64,000 bases of DNA. Origin: Lentzea albidocapillata (GTDB lineage Bacteria; Actinomycetota; Actinomycetes; Mycobacteriales; Pseudonocardiaceae). This document shows positions 51,148-61,500 of this stretch, piece after piece. How positions within the stretch are numbered: the first letter of the stretch is position 1; the number at the start of each line of letters is the position of its first letter. A program made the position numbers and the translations under genes. The stretch lies in the NCBI RefSeq assembly GCF_000719115.1, contig NZ_JOEA01000019.1, positions 65,820 through 129,819 of the forward strand, in the 5' to 3' direction. The notes below the pieces were generated by a model, which was not told the origin of the DNA, made no database searches, and saw nothing but the letters and a program-made list of their open reading frames with translations.

Positions 51148-52565
51148 CGGACCTGGACGGCACCTGGGAGGACGAGGCCGACTGGTCAGCCTTCGACGAC
51201 CTCGACGGCTCTGGCGGCGAGGAAGCCGCTCCGCCGCAGCCGGTGCTCGCGGTGGTGGGACGGCCGAACGTCGGCAAGTCCACACTGGTCAACCGCATCA
51301 TCGGCCGGCGAGAGGCCGTGGTGCAGGACGTGCCGGGCGTGACGCGTGACCGCGTCGCGTACGACGCGCTGTGGAACGGCCGCAAGTTCACCGTGGTCGA
51401 CACGGGTGGCTGGGAGCCGGACGCGGTCGGGCTGCAGGCCTCCGTGGCCGCGCAGGCCGAGCTCGCGATGGCGACCGCCGACGTGATCCTGCTGGTCGTG
51501 GACGGGTCGGTGGGCGCGACGTCCACCGAGGAGGCCGTCGCGAAGGTCCTGCGCCGGTCGAACAAGCCCGTGATCCTCTGCGCGTCCAAGGTGGACGACG
51601 ACCGGCTGATGGCCGACATCGCGTCGCTGTGGTCGCTGGGGCTCGGCGAGCCGTTCCCGGTGTCCGGCCTGCACGGCCGCGGCTCCGGTGACCTGCTCGA
51701 CGTGATCCTCGAGAGGCTGCCCGAGAGCCCGCGCGACGACTTCGGCGGCCGCCACGGCGGTCCCCGCCGCGTGGCGCTGGTCGGCAAGCCGAACGTCGGC
51801 AAGTCGTCGCTGCTGAACCGCCTGACGGGCGAGGACCGCTCGGTGGTCGACTCCGTCGCGGGCACCACCGTCGACCCGGTCGACTCGCTGGTGGAGCTCG
51901 ACGGCGAGATCTGGCGTTTCGTGGACACCGCCGGCCTGCGCAAGCGGGTGAAGTTCTCCGGCGGCGCCGAGTACTACGCGTCGTTGCGCACCAAGTCCGC
52001 GATCGAGACCGCCGAGGTCGCTGTCGTGCTGCTGGACGCGCACGAGCCGTTGGCGGAGCAGGACCTCCGGGTGCTGACGATGGTGGTCGAGTCGGGCCGC
52101 GCGTGCGTGCTGGCGTTCAACAAGTGGGACCTGGTCGACGAGGACCGCCGCAACGAGATGGTGCGCGAACTCGAGCGCGGTCTCGTGCGCGTGCCGTGGG
52201 CGGACAAGGTCAACATCTCGGCCCTGACCGGCCGCGCCGTGCACAAGCTCGCCCCCGCCCTGCGCACCGCGCTGAACTCGTGGGACACCCGCGTTCCGAC
52301 CGGCCGCCTGAACCAGTGGCTGACCGAACTGATCTCCGCGACCCCGCCGCCCGTGCGTAGCGGCAAGCAGCCCAAGGTCCTGTTCGCGACCCAGGCCTCG
52401 ACCCGCCCGCCGACGTTCGTGCTGTTCACGACCGGGTTCCTCGAGGCGGGCTACCGCCGGTTCATCGAGCGCAGGCTGCGTGAGGAGTTCGGCTTCGAGG
52501 GCAGCCCGGTCCGCATCTCCGTGCGCGTGCGCGAGAAGAAGAAGGCCGGCTCCTCCAAGAAGTAG
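51144..52565 (+). CDS. der: Ribosome biogenesis GTPase Der (EngA)
   Basis: A 473-residue protein with two tandem GTPase domains. First domain: [18 protein letters not shown] and [10 protein letters not shown]. Second: [29 protein letters not shown] and [12 protein letters not shown]. The C-terminal KH-like domain follows ([20 protein letters not shown]) and ends in basic KKKAGSSKK. Der is essential for 50S subunit assembly. An acidic N-terminal tail of about 35 residues precedes the first G domain, as in other actinobacteria. Confidence 0.95.
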   Translation: MTDLDGTWEDEADWSAFDDLDGSGGEEAAPPQPVLAVVGRPNVGKSTLVNRIIGRREAVVQDVPGVTRDRVAYDALWNGRKFTVVDTGGWEPDAVGLQASVAAQAELAMATADVILLVVDGSVGATSTEEAVAKVLRRSNKPVILCASKVDDDRLMADIASLWSLGLGEPFPVSGLHGRGSGDLLDVILERLPESPRDDFGGRHGGPRRVALVGKPNVGKSSLLNRLTGEDRSVVDSVAGTTVDPVDSLVELDGEIWRFVDTAGLRKRVKFSGGAEYYASLRTKSAIETAEVAVVLLDAHEPLAEQDLRVLTMVVESGRACVLAFNKWDLVDEDRRNEMVRELERGLVRVPWADKVNISALTGRAVHKLAPALRTALNSWDTRVPTGRLNQWLTELISATPPPVRSGKQPKVLFATQASTRPPTFVLFTTGFLEAGYRRFIERRLREEFGFEGSPVRISVRVREKKKAGSSKK

Positions 52566-52629
52566 TTCTCCGGGTGCCGACCCGGCCGATCTGGTTGCCC
52601 TTTGTCATGGGGTGCGGTTGGTTGGGTTG

Positions 52630-53262
52630 GTGGCCGTACGCGTGGTGCTAGCCGACGACGAGGCCCTGCTGCGGCGGGGCCTCAAAGTTCTCCTCGAAGC
52701 AGACGGACGAGTGGAGGTAGTCGGCGAAGCAGCCGACGGCGCCGAACTGGTCGAGCAAGTCCTCGCCCACCTGCCGGACGTGGCGCTGGTCGACGTCCAG
52801 ATGCCCGGCGTGGACGGCCTGGAGGCGGTCCGCCGCCTGCGAACCTGGGCCACCCCGCCCGCGATCGCGGTGCTGACCACGTTCGACCTGGACGACTACG
52901 TGGCGACAGCCCTGGACCTGGGCGCCCAGGGCTTCCTGCTGAAGGACGCCGAACCGGAAGCCCTGGTCCGAGCCGTGGTAGACCTCGCAGCCGGCGGAGC
53001 CGTCCTGGACCCGCGCATCACCGCCCGCCTGCTGCCTCGTCTACGGGGCTTCCGCGCGAACCGGCAGCTGGATTCGTTGTCCGCCCGCGAACGCCAGGTC
53101 CTGGAACTGGTCGCGGCCGGCCGCTCGAACCACTCGATCGCCGAGGAACTCTGCCTCTCCGAAGCGACGGTGAAGAGCTACGTCTCCACCGTCCTCACCA
53201 AGCTGGGCGTGGAAAACCGGGTGCAGGCGGCTCTGGTCGCCCACCAGGTCGGTGTGTGGTGA
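52630..53262 (+). CDS. LuxR/NarL-type response regulator
   Basis: A 210-residue regulator. The receiver domain begins VRVVLADDEALLRRGLKVLL; Asp55 in VALVDVQMPG is the phosphoacceptor and LLKDAEPEAL carries the Lys. The C-terminal LuxR helix-turn-helix is LSARERQVLELVAAGRSNHS and IAEELCLSEATVKSYVSTVL. GTG 52630 is chosen because homology begins at once. The sensor gene starts at its 3' end with overlap, so they form a two-component pair. Regulated genes are not apparent. Arg and Leu codons ending in A are more frequent here than in der. Confidence 0.88.
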   Translation: MAVRVVLADDEALLRRGLKVLLEADGRVEVVGEAADGAELVEQVLAHLPDVALVDVQMPGVDGLEAVRRLRTWATPPAIAVLTTFDLDDYVATALDLGAQGFLLKDAEPEALVRAVVDLAAGGAVLDPRITARLLPRLRGFRANRQLDSLSARERQVLELVAAGRSNHSIAEELCLSEATVKSYVSTVLTKLGVENRVQAALVAHQVGVW

Positions 53263-54361
53263 AACCAGCCCTGCGCGAAACCCTCACCGTAGGCATCACC
53301 ACAGGCGTCGTCCTCCTGACCCAGGACCGCCCGTTCACCTGGTCCCTCTGGACCGCGATAGTCTTCTCTCCCTCCGCCTCCGCTGGCCATGGCTTGCGTC
53401 CCTCCTGTGCGTCCCCGCGGTAGCCGGCGGCCTCGGCTGGGCCCCCGCCCTCGTCGCCCAGTACCGCCTGGGCAGCAAGGAAAAGTCGATCCCGGTCCAG
53501 GCCTTCTGGGTTCTGCTGATGACAGTCGCCTCGATCACCCCGGTCCTGCTGACCGAGACCATCCCGATCGGTCCCCTGCTCCTGGCCACCGCCTTCGCAT
53601 TCGGCTTGGCAGCAGCCCCCACAGCCTTGGGCGCCCTCCTCACCACCCGCAAGGAACTGACCCAGTCGCTCTACGAAACCCGCAGAGCAAGAGCAGCAGA
53701 ACTAGAGGCCCAAGAAACCTCGGCCCGAGCCGCGGAACGAGCCCGGATAGCCCGCGAAATCCACGACGCGGTAGGCCATCACGCCACCCTCATCGCCGTG
53801 GAATCCGCAGCCCTGGCCGCCACCGCACCAGACCCGGCAGTCCGCGAGACAGCACTACGCCTACGAGCGCTGGCAAAGGAATCGCTGTCCGAGATGCGAG
53901 CAGCCCTAGGCCTCCTGAACTCCGACACGACCTACCCGTCCCTGCAAGAACTCGTCGACCGAGCCCGAGTAGCAGGCGTCTCCGTCACGCTGTCCGAAAC
54001 AGGCGACACACCCCTCTCCCCAGCGGTCTCCAGAGCCCTCTTCCGAGTAGTCCAAGAATCCCTCACCAACGTGACGAAACACTCCCCAGGCGCCACCGTG
54101 ACAGTGACCGTGGACCGAGCCTCCCCAGTCCGAGTAACAGTCGTGAACGGCCCAGGCGACCTACCGTCCCCCGCAGACGGAGGAGGCGCCGGCCTGCACG
54201 GCCTCTCCGAACGAGTACGCCTGGCAGGCGGCACCCTGACCACCTCGTACCGAGCAGATGGCGGCTTCAGCGTCAGCGCCGTCCTACCACCCGGTAAGTC
54301 GAAGGTTGACGGACAAGACTCGACTTTCGGAGGTGGCGCCCGAGACGCCGCCACCGCATAG
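53259..54361 (+). CDS. NarL-type sensor histidine kinase with apparent frameshift
   Basis: The N-terminus VKPALRETLTVGITTGVVLL...FTWSLWTAIVFS is encoded in the frame of GTG 53259, but from about 53,372 the natural continuation LRLRWPWLASLLCVPAVAGG lies in the frame two bases further on. The second frame then gives membrane helices, the HisKA_3 dimerisation box RARIAREIHDAVGHHATLIA with the phosphoacceptor His and the HATPase core (VVQESLTNVTKHSPGATVTV, GLHGLSERVRLAGG). A missing or extra base near 53,360-53,372 explains this. It is either sequencing error or a real inactivating mutation. The pair regulator lies directly upstream. Confidence 0.7.
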
Positions 54362-54533
54362 TTCTGGTGTCGGTCGAGGATCGGGGGATCGGTCGGACCG
54401 AGGGACGCGGGGACCCGAACTTCGGGTCCCCGCCGTATTTCCGCAGCTCGCGGCCTGTTGCGGGGGCCGTTTTTGATCTCTGTCCGCGGTGTTGTACGAT
54501 TTCCCATGCACGCCGGGGAACCGGAAGTGTGGC

Positions 54534-54607
<74 letters not shown>

Positions 54608-54613
54608 CGGCCA

Positions 54614-54655
54614 AGAGGGTTCTCGCAGGTCAGACACTGCGAGGACCCTCTTTTT
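54614..54655 (+). terminator. Rho-independent terminator after tRNA-Pro
   Basis: AGAGGGT (54614-54620) and CTCGCAG pair with CTGCGAG and ACCCTCT (54645-54651) and are followed by TTTTT. One of the few classic terminators with a T-run in the window. Confidence 0.85.
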
Positions 54656-54724
54656 GTGATCTTGCCGAGTTCTGCCGGGTCGAGCACGACGCTCATCGAC
54701 CCCTTTACTCGGAGGGCTTTCACA

Positions 54725-55684
54725 ATGTCTCTTCTCGACCTGAACCAGCTCTCAAACGGTCTCTCGAAGACGTGGACGGGCTATCTGCGTGATTGGGACC
54801 GCACGCTGCGATCCGCGAGTCATTCGGAGACCACTCGCTACAACTACCTCCTGGCCGCCGCCCAGCTCGCGCGCTACCTCGCCGAGTACTCGCCCGACCC
54901 GGACGCCGACGATGCCGCCGACGACCCGTGCGAGGTGACTCGTGCGCACATCGAGTTCTTCCAGGCCTGGATGATCGAGACGCGGTCTGGCGCCACGGCG
55001 CTGAACAAGCACAAGGGTCTGCAGCAGTTCTTCAAGTGGCTGATGCTCGACGAGGAGGACATCGACCGCTCGCCGATGGAGCGGGTGAAGCAGCCCAAGC
55101 CGCAGAAGAAGCTCATCGCCGTCATCCGCGACGACGACACCAAGAAGGTCCTCGGCACCTGCAAGGGCAAAGACTTCGTCCAGCTCCGCGACGAGGCCAT
55201 CATCCGGCTCTACTACAACACCGGTGCCCGCCTGTCCGAAGTCGGGAACCTCAGCCTTGAGGACCTCAACCAGGACACCGACTCCGCGCACTACCACGGC
55301 AAAGGCAACAAGGACCGCCGCGTCCGCTACGGGCCCAAGACCGCACGAGCGATCAGCCGCTACCTCCGCGCTCGCGCGAAGCACAAGGGTGCCGAACTGC
55401 CCGACCTGTGGCTCGCCGACCGTGGCGGCAAGCCGCTGAAGCCCAACGGCATCAAGATCATGATTAAGCGTCGTGGTCTCTCTGCCGGGCTGTCAGGCGT
55501 GCATGCGCACCGGTGGCGGCACAACTTCGCACACGAGTGGAAGCGAGCGGGCGGCGACACCGGCGACCTGATGTTGCTGCTCGGCTGGACGTCGGAGGAC
55601 ATGCCGCGCCACTACGGCGCCAGCGCCGCTGCCGAACGTGCCGAGGAGATGCAGCTGAGGATGGGGATCGGTGAGAATGTCTGA
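54725..55684 (+). CDS. Tyrosine recombinase/integrase
   Basis: A 319-residue integrase. The N-terminal SAM-like arm-binding domain spans about residues 14-120 (SHSETTRYNYLLAAAQLARY). Catalytic residues are Arg169 (NTGARLSEVG), Lys196 (HGKGNKDRR), His262/Arg265 (HAHRWRHNFAH), Trp288 (LLGWTS) and Tyr297 (MPRHYGAS). It is a stand-alone integrase of the type found in actinomycete integrative elements. ATG 54725 is preferred because the protein then starts with the core-binding domain; the upstream bases hold the tRNA terminator. The next gene starts inside its last codons. Confidence 0.9.
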   Translation: MSLLDLNQLSNGLSKTWTGYLRDWDRTLRSASHSETTRYNYLLAAAQLARYLAEYSPDPDADDAADDPCEVTRAHIEFFQAWMIETRSGATALNKHKGLQQFFKWLMLDEEDIDRSPMERVKQPKPQKKLIAVIRDDDTKKVLGTCKGKDFVQLRDEAIIRLYYNTGARLSEVGNLSLEDLNQDTDSAHYHGKGNKDRRVRYGPKTARAISRYLRARAKHKGAELPDLWLADRGGKPLKPNGIKIMIKRRGLSAGLSGVHAHRWRHNFAHEWKRAGGDTGDLMLLLGWTSEDMPRHYGASAAAERAEEMQLRMGIGENV

Positions 55685-56174
55685 CGAAGTGATCCGCCGC
55701 GCCGTGCTCGTCATCATGGGCGCAGTCGTCGGACTGACGTTCCTCTTCGGCTTTGGCAACGTCCTGAGCCTTGGTCTCCGCCTGGGGGTACCTGGGTGGG
55801 TCGCACCGCTCGTGGCACCGGCCGTTGATCTGTCTGTCATGGGCCTGCTGCTCGGCCTTCGGCAACTGGCCGCAGCTGGAGCGAATGACGCACAGCTCAA
55901 ACCTGTGCGCCGATTGCTCATGTTCTGCAGTGTTGTCACTTTGGCGTTGAACATCGCTGACCCGGTGATCGCCTCGGAGTACGGGAAAGCGGCCTTCGAT
56001 GCAGTGGGCCCGCTGCTGCTGATCGGATGGGCCGATGTTGGTCCAGGCCTCCTGCAAGGCATGAGTAAGTGCCAGCTAGTTGAACACGAAGCCGTGGAAC
56101 AGCCAGCACAGGTGCCTGAAACCTGGCCAGCCCGCCAGGCATTCCTGTTCGCCCTGACGAGCCTGCGGAGGTGA
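55677..56174 (+). CDS. SpdB2-like membrane protein (DUF2637)
   Basis: A 165-residue protein with four hydrophobic segments: VIRRAVLVIMGAVVGLTFLF, VPGWVAPLVAPAVDLSVMGL, RRLLMFCSVVTLALNIADPV and FDAVGPLLLIGWADVGPGLL. The second, with its conserved aspartate (PAVDLS), is the DUF2637/SpdB2 signature. Homologues on actinomycete integrative elements and plasmids take part in intramycelial spread. ATG 55677 overlaps the integrase stop. The DNA-binding tail normally fused to such proteins is here in the next frame (56171 on), joined by GTGA, so either a split gene or an old frameshift. Confidence 0.72.
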   Translation: MSDEVIRRAVLVIMGAVVGLTFLFGFGNVLSLGLRLGVPGWVAPLVAPAVDLSVMGLLLGLRQLAAAGANDAQLKPVRRLLMFCSVVTLALNIADPVIASEYGKAAFDAVGPLLLIGWADVGPGLLQGMSKCQLVEHEAVEQPAQVPETWPARQAFLFALTSLRR

Positions 56175-56365
56175 ACCATGACGACCTTCTGGAACGCGCA
56201 CGGCGCGAAGACGTTCGTCACCGCGAGCTACACCATCGACCGATATCGGCGGAGACCTTGCGGCAGCGGCTTCGTGTCGGCTCGTCGAGGTCGCGGCGAT
56301 TGATCAAGGCGGTGCGTTCGGGGCGTCCGGTCGGTGTCGACGCCGGTATCGCTCTCAGCGCATAG
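56171..56365 (+). CDS. Small HTH protein (C-terminal part of DUF2637 type)
   Basis: A 64-residue basic protein from GTG 56171, overlapping the SpdB2-like stop by four bases. LLERARREDVRHRELHHRPI and SAETLRQRLRVGSSRSRRLI form a helix-turn-helix like the C-terminal domain usually fused to DUF2637 proteins. It may be expressed as a separate coupled protein or represent a frameshifted tail of the upstream gene. A strong hairpin follows at 56382-56417. Confidence 0.6.
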   Translation: MNHDDLLERARREDVRHRELHHRPISAETLRQRLRVGSSRSRRLIKAVRSGRPVGVDAGIALSA

Positions 56366-56381
56366 GCAGTCCGCCGTTCGG

Positions 56382-56417
56382 CAGCGTGTTGGGCGGGGAC
56401 AGCCGTCCAACACGCTG
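56382..56417. terminator. Bidirectional hairpin terminator
   Basis: 15-base arms (56382-56396 and 56403-56417) with one G-T pair around a 6-base loop, between convergent genes ending at 56365 and 56442. Confidence 0.8.
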
Positions 56418-56441
56418 GCTAGTAGGTGGATAGGCGAGGTG

Positions 56442-56681
56442 TCAGTCGGAGCTTCGGTGGGTCGATTCCCGGTTGTTCCTGTCTAACGCCCCAGCCTGGC
56501 CGTCAGCAGGTGTCGTGACGGTCAACAGAAGCGGCCAGGTGCCGTGAACCTCACCGTCGACATCACGTGGAACCAGCTCGGCCAGCAGCGGGCCGAGTGC
56601 GGTGGGCTCCAGGATCAGGGTCAGGTACCCATCGCCCGGAATGACAGCGTGAAAACACCTGGCTGGGCGGCAGACGCTCAC
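56442..56681 (-). CDS. Hypothetical 79-residue protein of element operon
   Basis: Starts at GTG 56681, overlapping the upstream stop by four bases (GTGA). It reads FHAVIPGDGYLTLILEPTAL, GPLLAELVPRDVDGEVHGTW, then PLLLTVTTPADGQ. A compact beta-rich soluble domain is likely. No family is recognised. Third in a row of three tightly coupled small minus-strand genes. The G+C at third positions is lower than in the core genes nearby, as for other genes of this element. Confidence 0.5.
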   Translation of the reverse strand: MSVCRPARCFHAVIPGDGYLTLILEPTALGPLLAELVPRDVDGEVHGTWPLLLTVTTPADGQAGALDRNNRESTHRSSD

Positions 56682-56962
56682 GGGCGGAAACCGTGCAGAT
56701 CGTTGATCGCCCTTGAAGCTGCTTCAACGATGCCGGCTTCAAGTTTCTGTTGTGGATGGTCGATCGCATCCGGCAGAACTGCTTGTCGAACATGCTCTGC
56801 TACCAGTGGAGTTGTCGTGTCGTGCACCGACTGCGAGCGATCGACGTGTGAAAGCGCTGCGGCGAGTAGGCCGCGTTCGCTGCGCGACAGGCCCCGCCGT
56901 GGACGTCGGTGCCCGCGGAGGGTGGGCCCCAGCAACGGAACCGTGTTTGGGGCCCACCTCAC
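56678..56962 (-). CDS. Hypothetical 94-residue protein of element operon
   Basis: GTG 56962 shares one base with the stop of the membrane-protein gene upstream (TAGTG). The product is RRPRRGLSRSERGLLAAALS, HVDRSQSVHDTTTPLVAEHV, RQAVLPDAIDHPQQKLEAG, ending IVEAASRAINDLHGFRP: an all-helical charged protein. Similar short proteins of this pattern occur on actinomycete integrative elements in my recollection, but I cannot name a family. It lies between two other small genes with one- and four-base overlaps, so the three form one translation unit. Confidence 0.5.
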   Translation of the reverse strand: MRWAPNTVPLLGPTLRGHRRPRRGLSRSERGLLAAALSHVDRSQSVHDTTTPLVAEHVRQAVLPDAIDHPQQKLEAGIVEAASRAINDLHGFRP

Positions 56963-57153
56963 TACCTCCGGCGGCCCAGCCTGCTGAGCGGGTTACGCTC
57001 AAGAAGCTTCTGCGCATCCGCCCGCCGAGCCGGGTCCGCGTGGAACACAGCCACTGAGACCACCATCAGGTAGCTGACGATGTAAGTCCCCGCCACCGTG
57101 ACCACGACAACCAGCGGCAGCGGCGCCAACATCTCGGACAGTTCAGCAAACAC
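56962..57153 (-). CDS. Small single-TM membrane protein of element operon
   Basis: A 63-residue protein starting at GTG 57153 behind a good GAGGTGA site. One hydrophobic helix, LPLVVVVTVAGTYIVSYLMV, is followed by a basic cytoplasmic tail (HADPARRADAQKLLERNPLS, RLGRRR). It heads the three-gene minus-strand operon. Membrane proteins of this size on actinomycete conjugative elements are often spread (Spd) proteins; that assignment is only a suggestion here. Confidence 0.6.
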   Translation of the reverse strand: MFAELSEMLAPLPLVVVVTVAGTYIVSYLMVVSVAVFHADPARRADAQKLLERNPLSRLGRRR

Positions 57154-57410
57154 GATTTCACCTCTATGGAATCGGCTCTGGTTTGTTGCCCCCCAAGGGA
57201 CCTACCCATCCGCATCCGTTTACGCCGAAGGCTTCGTCCGGACTGACGTGTCGTGCTGGTAGCAAACGAGAGCCAATAGAGTGTGCTGCTGACATCCGTA
57301 GCGAGCAGCGTACCGGAGACACCCAAGCCGACGGATACAGCCTCGCTCAAGTGCGGATGCCATCCGTGCCCGACAGAGACAGCCAGCCCATATGCCCCTA
57401 GGAGACAAGG

Positions 57411-58493
57411 GTGACCCCGCAGGATCCCGCTCACGTCATCGAGCATCCGGCCAACGATCCCGAGGTCGCCAGGTTCGCCGACGACTACGCCCGGCGCTTC
57501 ATGGCACATAGTCGGCGCAGGTTGCGGCGGCACAAATGGGGCGACTTCAAGCATCGTCGAGCAGTTCGTCGGCATTGGGGCAAGGCGCTCGACAAGTACC
57601 TACTGACCTGGTCGGCGATCGTCGACTTTGCCGAGACCTTCGTGGAGCAAGAAGGCCCAGCCGCTGAGAAACGGCACGACTTGCTGTACGCGGCGCTGAT
57701 TCTGCTGCACGCTCGCGCGTGTCGGCTCGCCCGCGCTGTGCACCACGACCTCGTCGGCGGATACGTGGACGAGGCCCTGGTCCGATGCCGAACCCTGTAC
57801 GAGGTATCGGTGATCGCGCAAGTACTTGCGTCCTATGGCCAAGAACCCGAGTACGCCGACCTCGCTGAGCGATACCTGCAACACAAGATTGTCACTGCCG
57901 CCGACGACGCCAAGACCTACAAAGATCATCGGCGCACGCTCGAACTCGACCCTATGGACGCCCGCCAGGTCACCGACATCAAGACCGCACGCGAAAAGTT
58001 GATCAAACGATTTGGCGAGGCGTACAAGACCGCGTACGGCTGGGCTGTTGGTCTGCCGGGCATGAAGAAGGACGCCAGCTTCGCGGGACTCATTGCTCTC
58101 ACCGACACTCAACACCTACGCCCTTACTACCGCTGGGCGAGCCACCACAGCCATGCTGGCTCTCTCTCGGCGGCGTGGGCACATCAGGAGCTCACGGAGG
58201 GCGGAGCACTGATCGTGGGACCGACGACCTCTGGCCTCGTCGAGCCGGCCAGCTGGGCCCTCCGTTCACTGTGCTGGACCACAGAAAGCTTCACGCTGGG
58301 CGCTTCATCTCGTGACGAGGAGGGCTACATCGACGGCGAGCACATCGTGTGGATGGTCGGCATTGACCGTCTCCTGTGCAGCGCCGAAGAGGCCTTCGAG
58401 AGGGGTCACGAACGCGAGGAACGGGCTGTGGCTAAGCGGAAGCAGAAGTTGACGCCAAGTCAATCGGATCGGGCTCATGATCGAGAAGTCTGA
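57411..58493 (+). CDS. DUF5677 domain protein
   Basis: A 360-residue, mostly helical soluble protein. LLYAALILLHARACRLARAV and VDEALVRCRTLYEVSVIAQV are the DUF5677 core, followed by AERYLQHKIVTAADDAKTY and a HHSHAG-containing region. GTG 57411 has AGGAGA upstream. The family has no known reaction; members occur often on mobile elements and near defence genes. It is convergent to the STAND NTPase gene, with 29 bases between stops. Confidence 0.75.
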   Translation: MTPQDPAHVIEHPANDPEVARFADDYARRFMAHSRRRLRRHKWGDFKHRRAVRRHWGKALDKYLLTWSAIVDFAETFVEQEGPAAEKRHDLLYAALILLHARACRLARAVHHDLVGGYVDEALVRCRTLYEVSVIAQVLASYGQEPEYADLAERYLQHKIVTAADDAKTYKDHRRTLELDPMDARQVTDIKTAREKLIKRFGEAYKTAYGWAVGLPGMKKDASFAGLIALTDTQHLRPYYRWASHHSHAGSLSAAWAHQELTEGGALIVGPTTSGLVEPASWALRSLCWTTESFTLGASSRDEEGYIDGEHIVWMVGIDRLLCSAEEAFERGHEREERAVAKRKQKLTPSQSDRAHDREV

Positions 58494-58522
58494 TCCGTGT
58501 CGCAAGGCCACCTGCCTTAGCG

Positions 58523-61500
58523 CTAAGTGCTTCCTGAGGTTCGACGAGGTGGGATGATCTCATCGTGGGAGGCCGATCCCGCGTGGTTCCAGCCTGCGTC
58601 GTCAGGCAGATGGATGTGCAAGCTGGTGCGGGTGATCATGCCTGGGAACGGGTCGCGTTGACCTGAGATGCCGGATCGGCGTTCCTGGAAGATCACTCGC
58701 CCGAGCGCGAGCCCGGTGGACCGCAAAGCACCGTGGAAGATGTCAGCCCGGACAATCAGGGCAGCGTCTCCGTGATCGTAGACATCAGGAGCGAATGCGA
58801 TCACCTGGTTGTTCTCGTCGTAGACGGCACCGTCCTGGGGGCGGGCACCGGGCGCCATGAGATCGAGTACGCGGGCGCTGGGCAGCGTGACCGAAACGGT
58901 GTGATGCAATGAGCAGTCGTAGATGGAGCCTTCCCAAACGTAGCGGTCCGCTGCCAATAGAACGGATGCGTTTACGCCTGAGTCAGTGGTCCAGCCGCCG
59001 CGGTCTTCGCGCTCCTCGACCAAATCAGCGAAGGCCGGCTGGTCGGGGAACTCCCCGAGAAACGGGCCGTCGGTGAAGTCTTGGCTGTACGTGTGCGGTT
59101 GATACCGCTTGGGAGGGACTTGAAGTGCTGTGGCTACGTCAGATTGTTTGATCAACACGCTTCGGTGAACGACACCATGGTCCGCCCATCGGCCTGAAGC
59201 TAGTCCTTTGGTGCGGCCGTAGAGATCCCAGTACCACGCGACCGTGCCGTGCAGCAGGATCCAGTCGGAATCGTCAGTGATGGCAAGGGCTTTGCCAGCA
59301 GGGGTGCGCGCGACGAGGTGACCAGGCAAGAAGATGATGCCCGTGGTGTCCAGTAGTGCGGACTGGTCTGCAACCCAAGCGCACTGACTGTCCAAAGTTG
59401 ACAGATCGGGTGCCGACGGTGTTGGCAGTGGTAGCCACCAGTCCGTGGTTTGCTCGTCGCTGTGGGGGTTGCTGGCGTCTTCCGGGTTTCCAGCAAGCAA
59501 GTGCGAAGGATCGAGGTCGCGTGCGAAGGGGATCTGAGCGGCGTGCGTGAAGGTGGGCTGATCTTGTGCCTCTCGCCGCAGATGATAGGTGTCGGCCAGG
59601 CGTGCCAGCGCTTCATGCCATGACTGCCACTGGTACTTCTTGCCAATTCGTTCGCGCTTGTGTGAGGAACGTCCGTTTGACCGGGAGCCATCGAGCTCCT
59701 GGTCGATCTTCCCAAAACGCTCCGGAGTCCATCCGCGCTCGACAACGCCAACGAACACAAACCTGCACACGAGGTCGGTGTCGAACGACGCATCATCAAG
59801 GCGAGGCTGCTTCTTCTCCTGGGAGTCGAGCGACTCGGCGTATGCAACGAGATCGGTCAGCTGAGCGTGGAGTGGATGCGTTGCGGGCAGAGCATCAATG
59901 AGCCTGTCTACCATGCTTGTCTGCTCGGGCTCAGCTGCTGCCTGCGCGGGGTCCGGAGAGTCTGGAATGGAGGTAACTCGTCCGTCCAGCAGGCGGGTGT
60001 TGAACGGAAAGCTGTAAGGGTGGTCGGTGCCGATGACGTATCGGGCGAAGTCGCCGTCTTCCAGCACGCTGAGGTGTATCGACGCCCACAGCGACCCCTC
60101 GCGGCCCGTCCTGTCATCGTCGAAAAGGGGATAGGCGGCTTCGAGATCCTGCGTAGAAGGCACGTCGCGGCCAGGCCAAGGACTCGACCACGGCCCTGAC
60201 GCGGCGCACCACTGCACGTCGGACACCACCTTGCGCTGATGCGCAAGTCGGACCGTGTTGCGCGCGTAGTCGCGAAGGAGGATGTGAACCGGCGGATCGC
60301 CGTCCCCGAAGACCGTGTCGAGAAGGGCCGTCGCGACACTCTGCAGTTGGTCGTCTGGTAGCCCCCGCAGTGCGACGCCATAAGCCACAGCACAGACTCG
60401 TTCCAGCACATAGACATCGTCGACCGCGATCGCGCTCTGCAGCAGTGAAGTCAACACGTACGGATGGAAGACGGACAATTTGATCAAACGTCGTGTCGCT
60501 TGGTCGCGCAGGAATCGGTCTGAGCTCGTGAAGGCCCACATTAGAGTGGAAGCCACCGCAAGCGCGGAGTCAGGTGACACGCGACCGAGCAGTTGGTCGT
60601 CCTCAACCTCCACCCAACGCAGTAGCTGGCCGTACGGGGTGGGGCGCCTAGGACGGCCCGCGGTGGCAGCGGTCCATGTCATGTCCCGCCGATACATCGG
60701 CAATGCGGTCAACGTTGTGGTCAGCCAATGATGATCGAGCCTGTGGCCGGGGCTACAGGCAAGCGCGATGGCAACTCGCGCGGCACGATCCGCAGCAGGC
60801 CTGACCTCACCGAGCAACGTCTCTTCCATGAGTTCGACAGCGGCATCCGTGATCGCATCCTTGTCGCGTAGCAACAAGGACTGGAGCACTCTCTCAGGCA
60901 GCCTAGGTCCGACTTCTGGAGACGCGTAGCTCGCCAGTGCGGTTAACTCCAGACCAGCCTGCTGCGGAAGCAGTACGGCCAGCGCATCGATGGTGCTCTC
61001 ACCCGCGGACAGAGTCGACACGATCTGGCCGAGGGCCTCAATGTCAAAGCTGTCTCTACCTCGAGCCTCGTCGAGAAGGCCCTGAGCGATCAGATGATCT
61101 GCTAGTCGCTCGTAGGCGAATCGCACCACCGGTACAAGTTCATGCGAAGAGCCGCTGCCTCTGACGACATCCTCGATGATGATTCGTTCGCTGATCAACG
61201 CGGCGAAGAGTGACTTCGAATGGCCTCCGGCGGTCGTCAAGACCTGCTGTGTCACCTGCTTCGCCTCGTCTCGGCTCAGCCACCGCTGGCCCGCCTCCCG
61301 CATTGATCGAGCCAGCGCCATGCATGCCTTGAAGACAACTGGATCAACCGGATCGACATCGAGACGCGCTCGGACCAGTTGATCCATCGCGGCTAGATAC
61401 CGGGTAATCACGCCGGGAAGGCTTGGGGCGGTGGCTGTCAACAGCGCCGGCTGCAGTTGCGCCGTACGGCAGTACAAGTCGAGGAACAGCGGCTCACGAA

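Noticed and set aside
58516..58527. Palindrome CTTAGCGCTAAG at the end of the STAND gene
   Set aside because: It resembles the TetR operator arms inverted, but overlaps a stop codon between convergent genes, so a regulatory role is unlikely.
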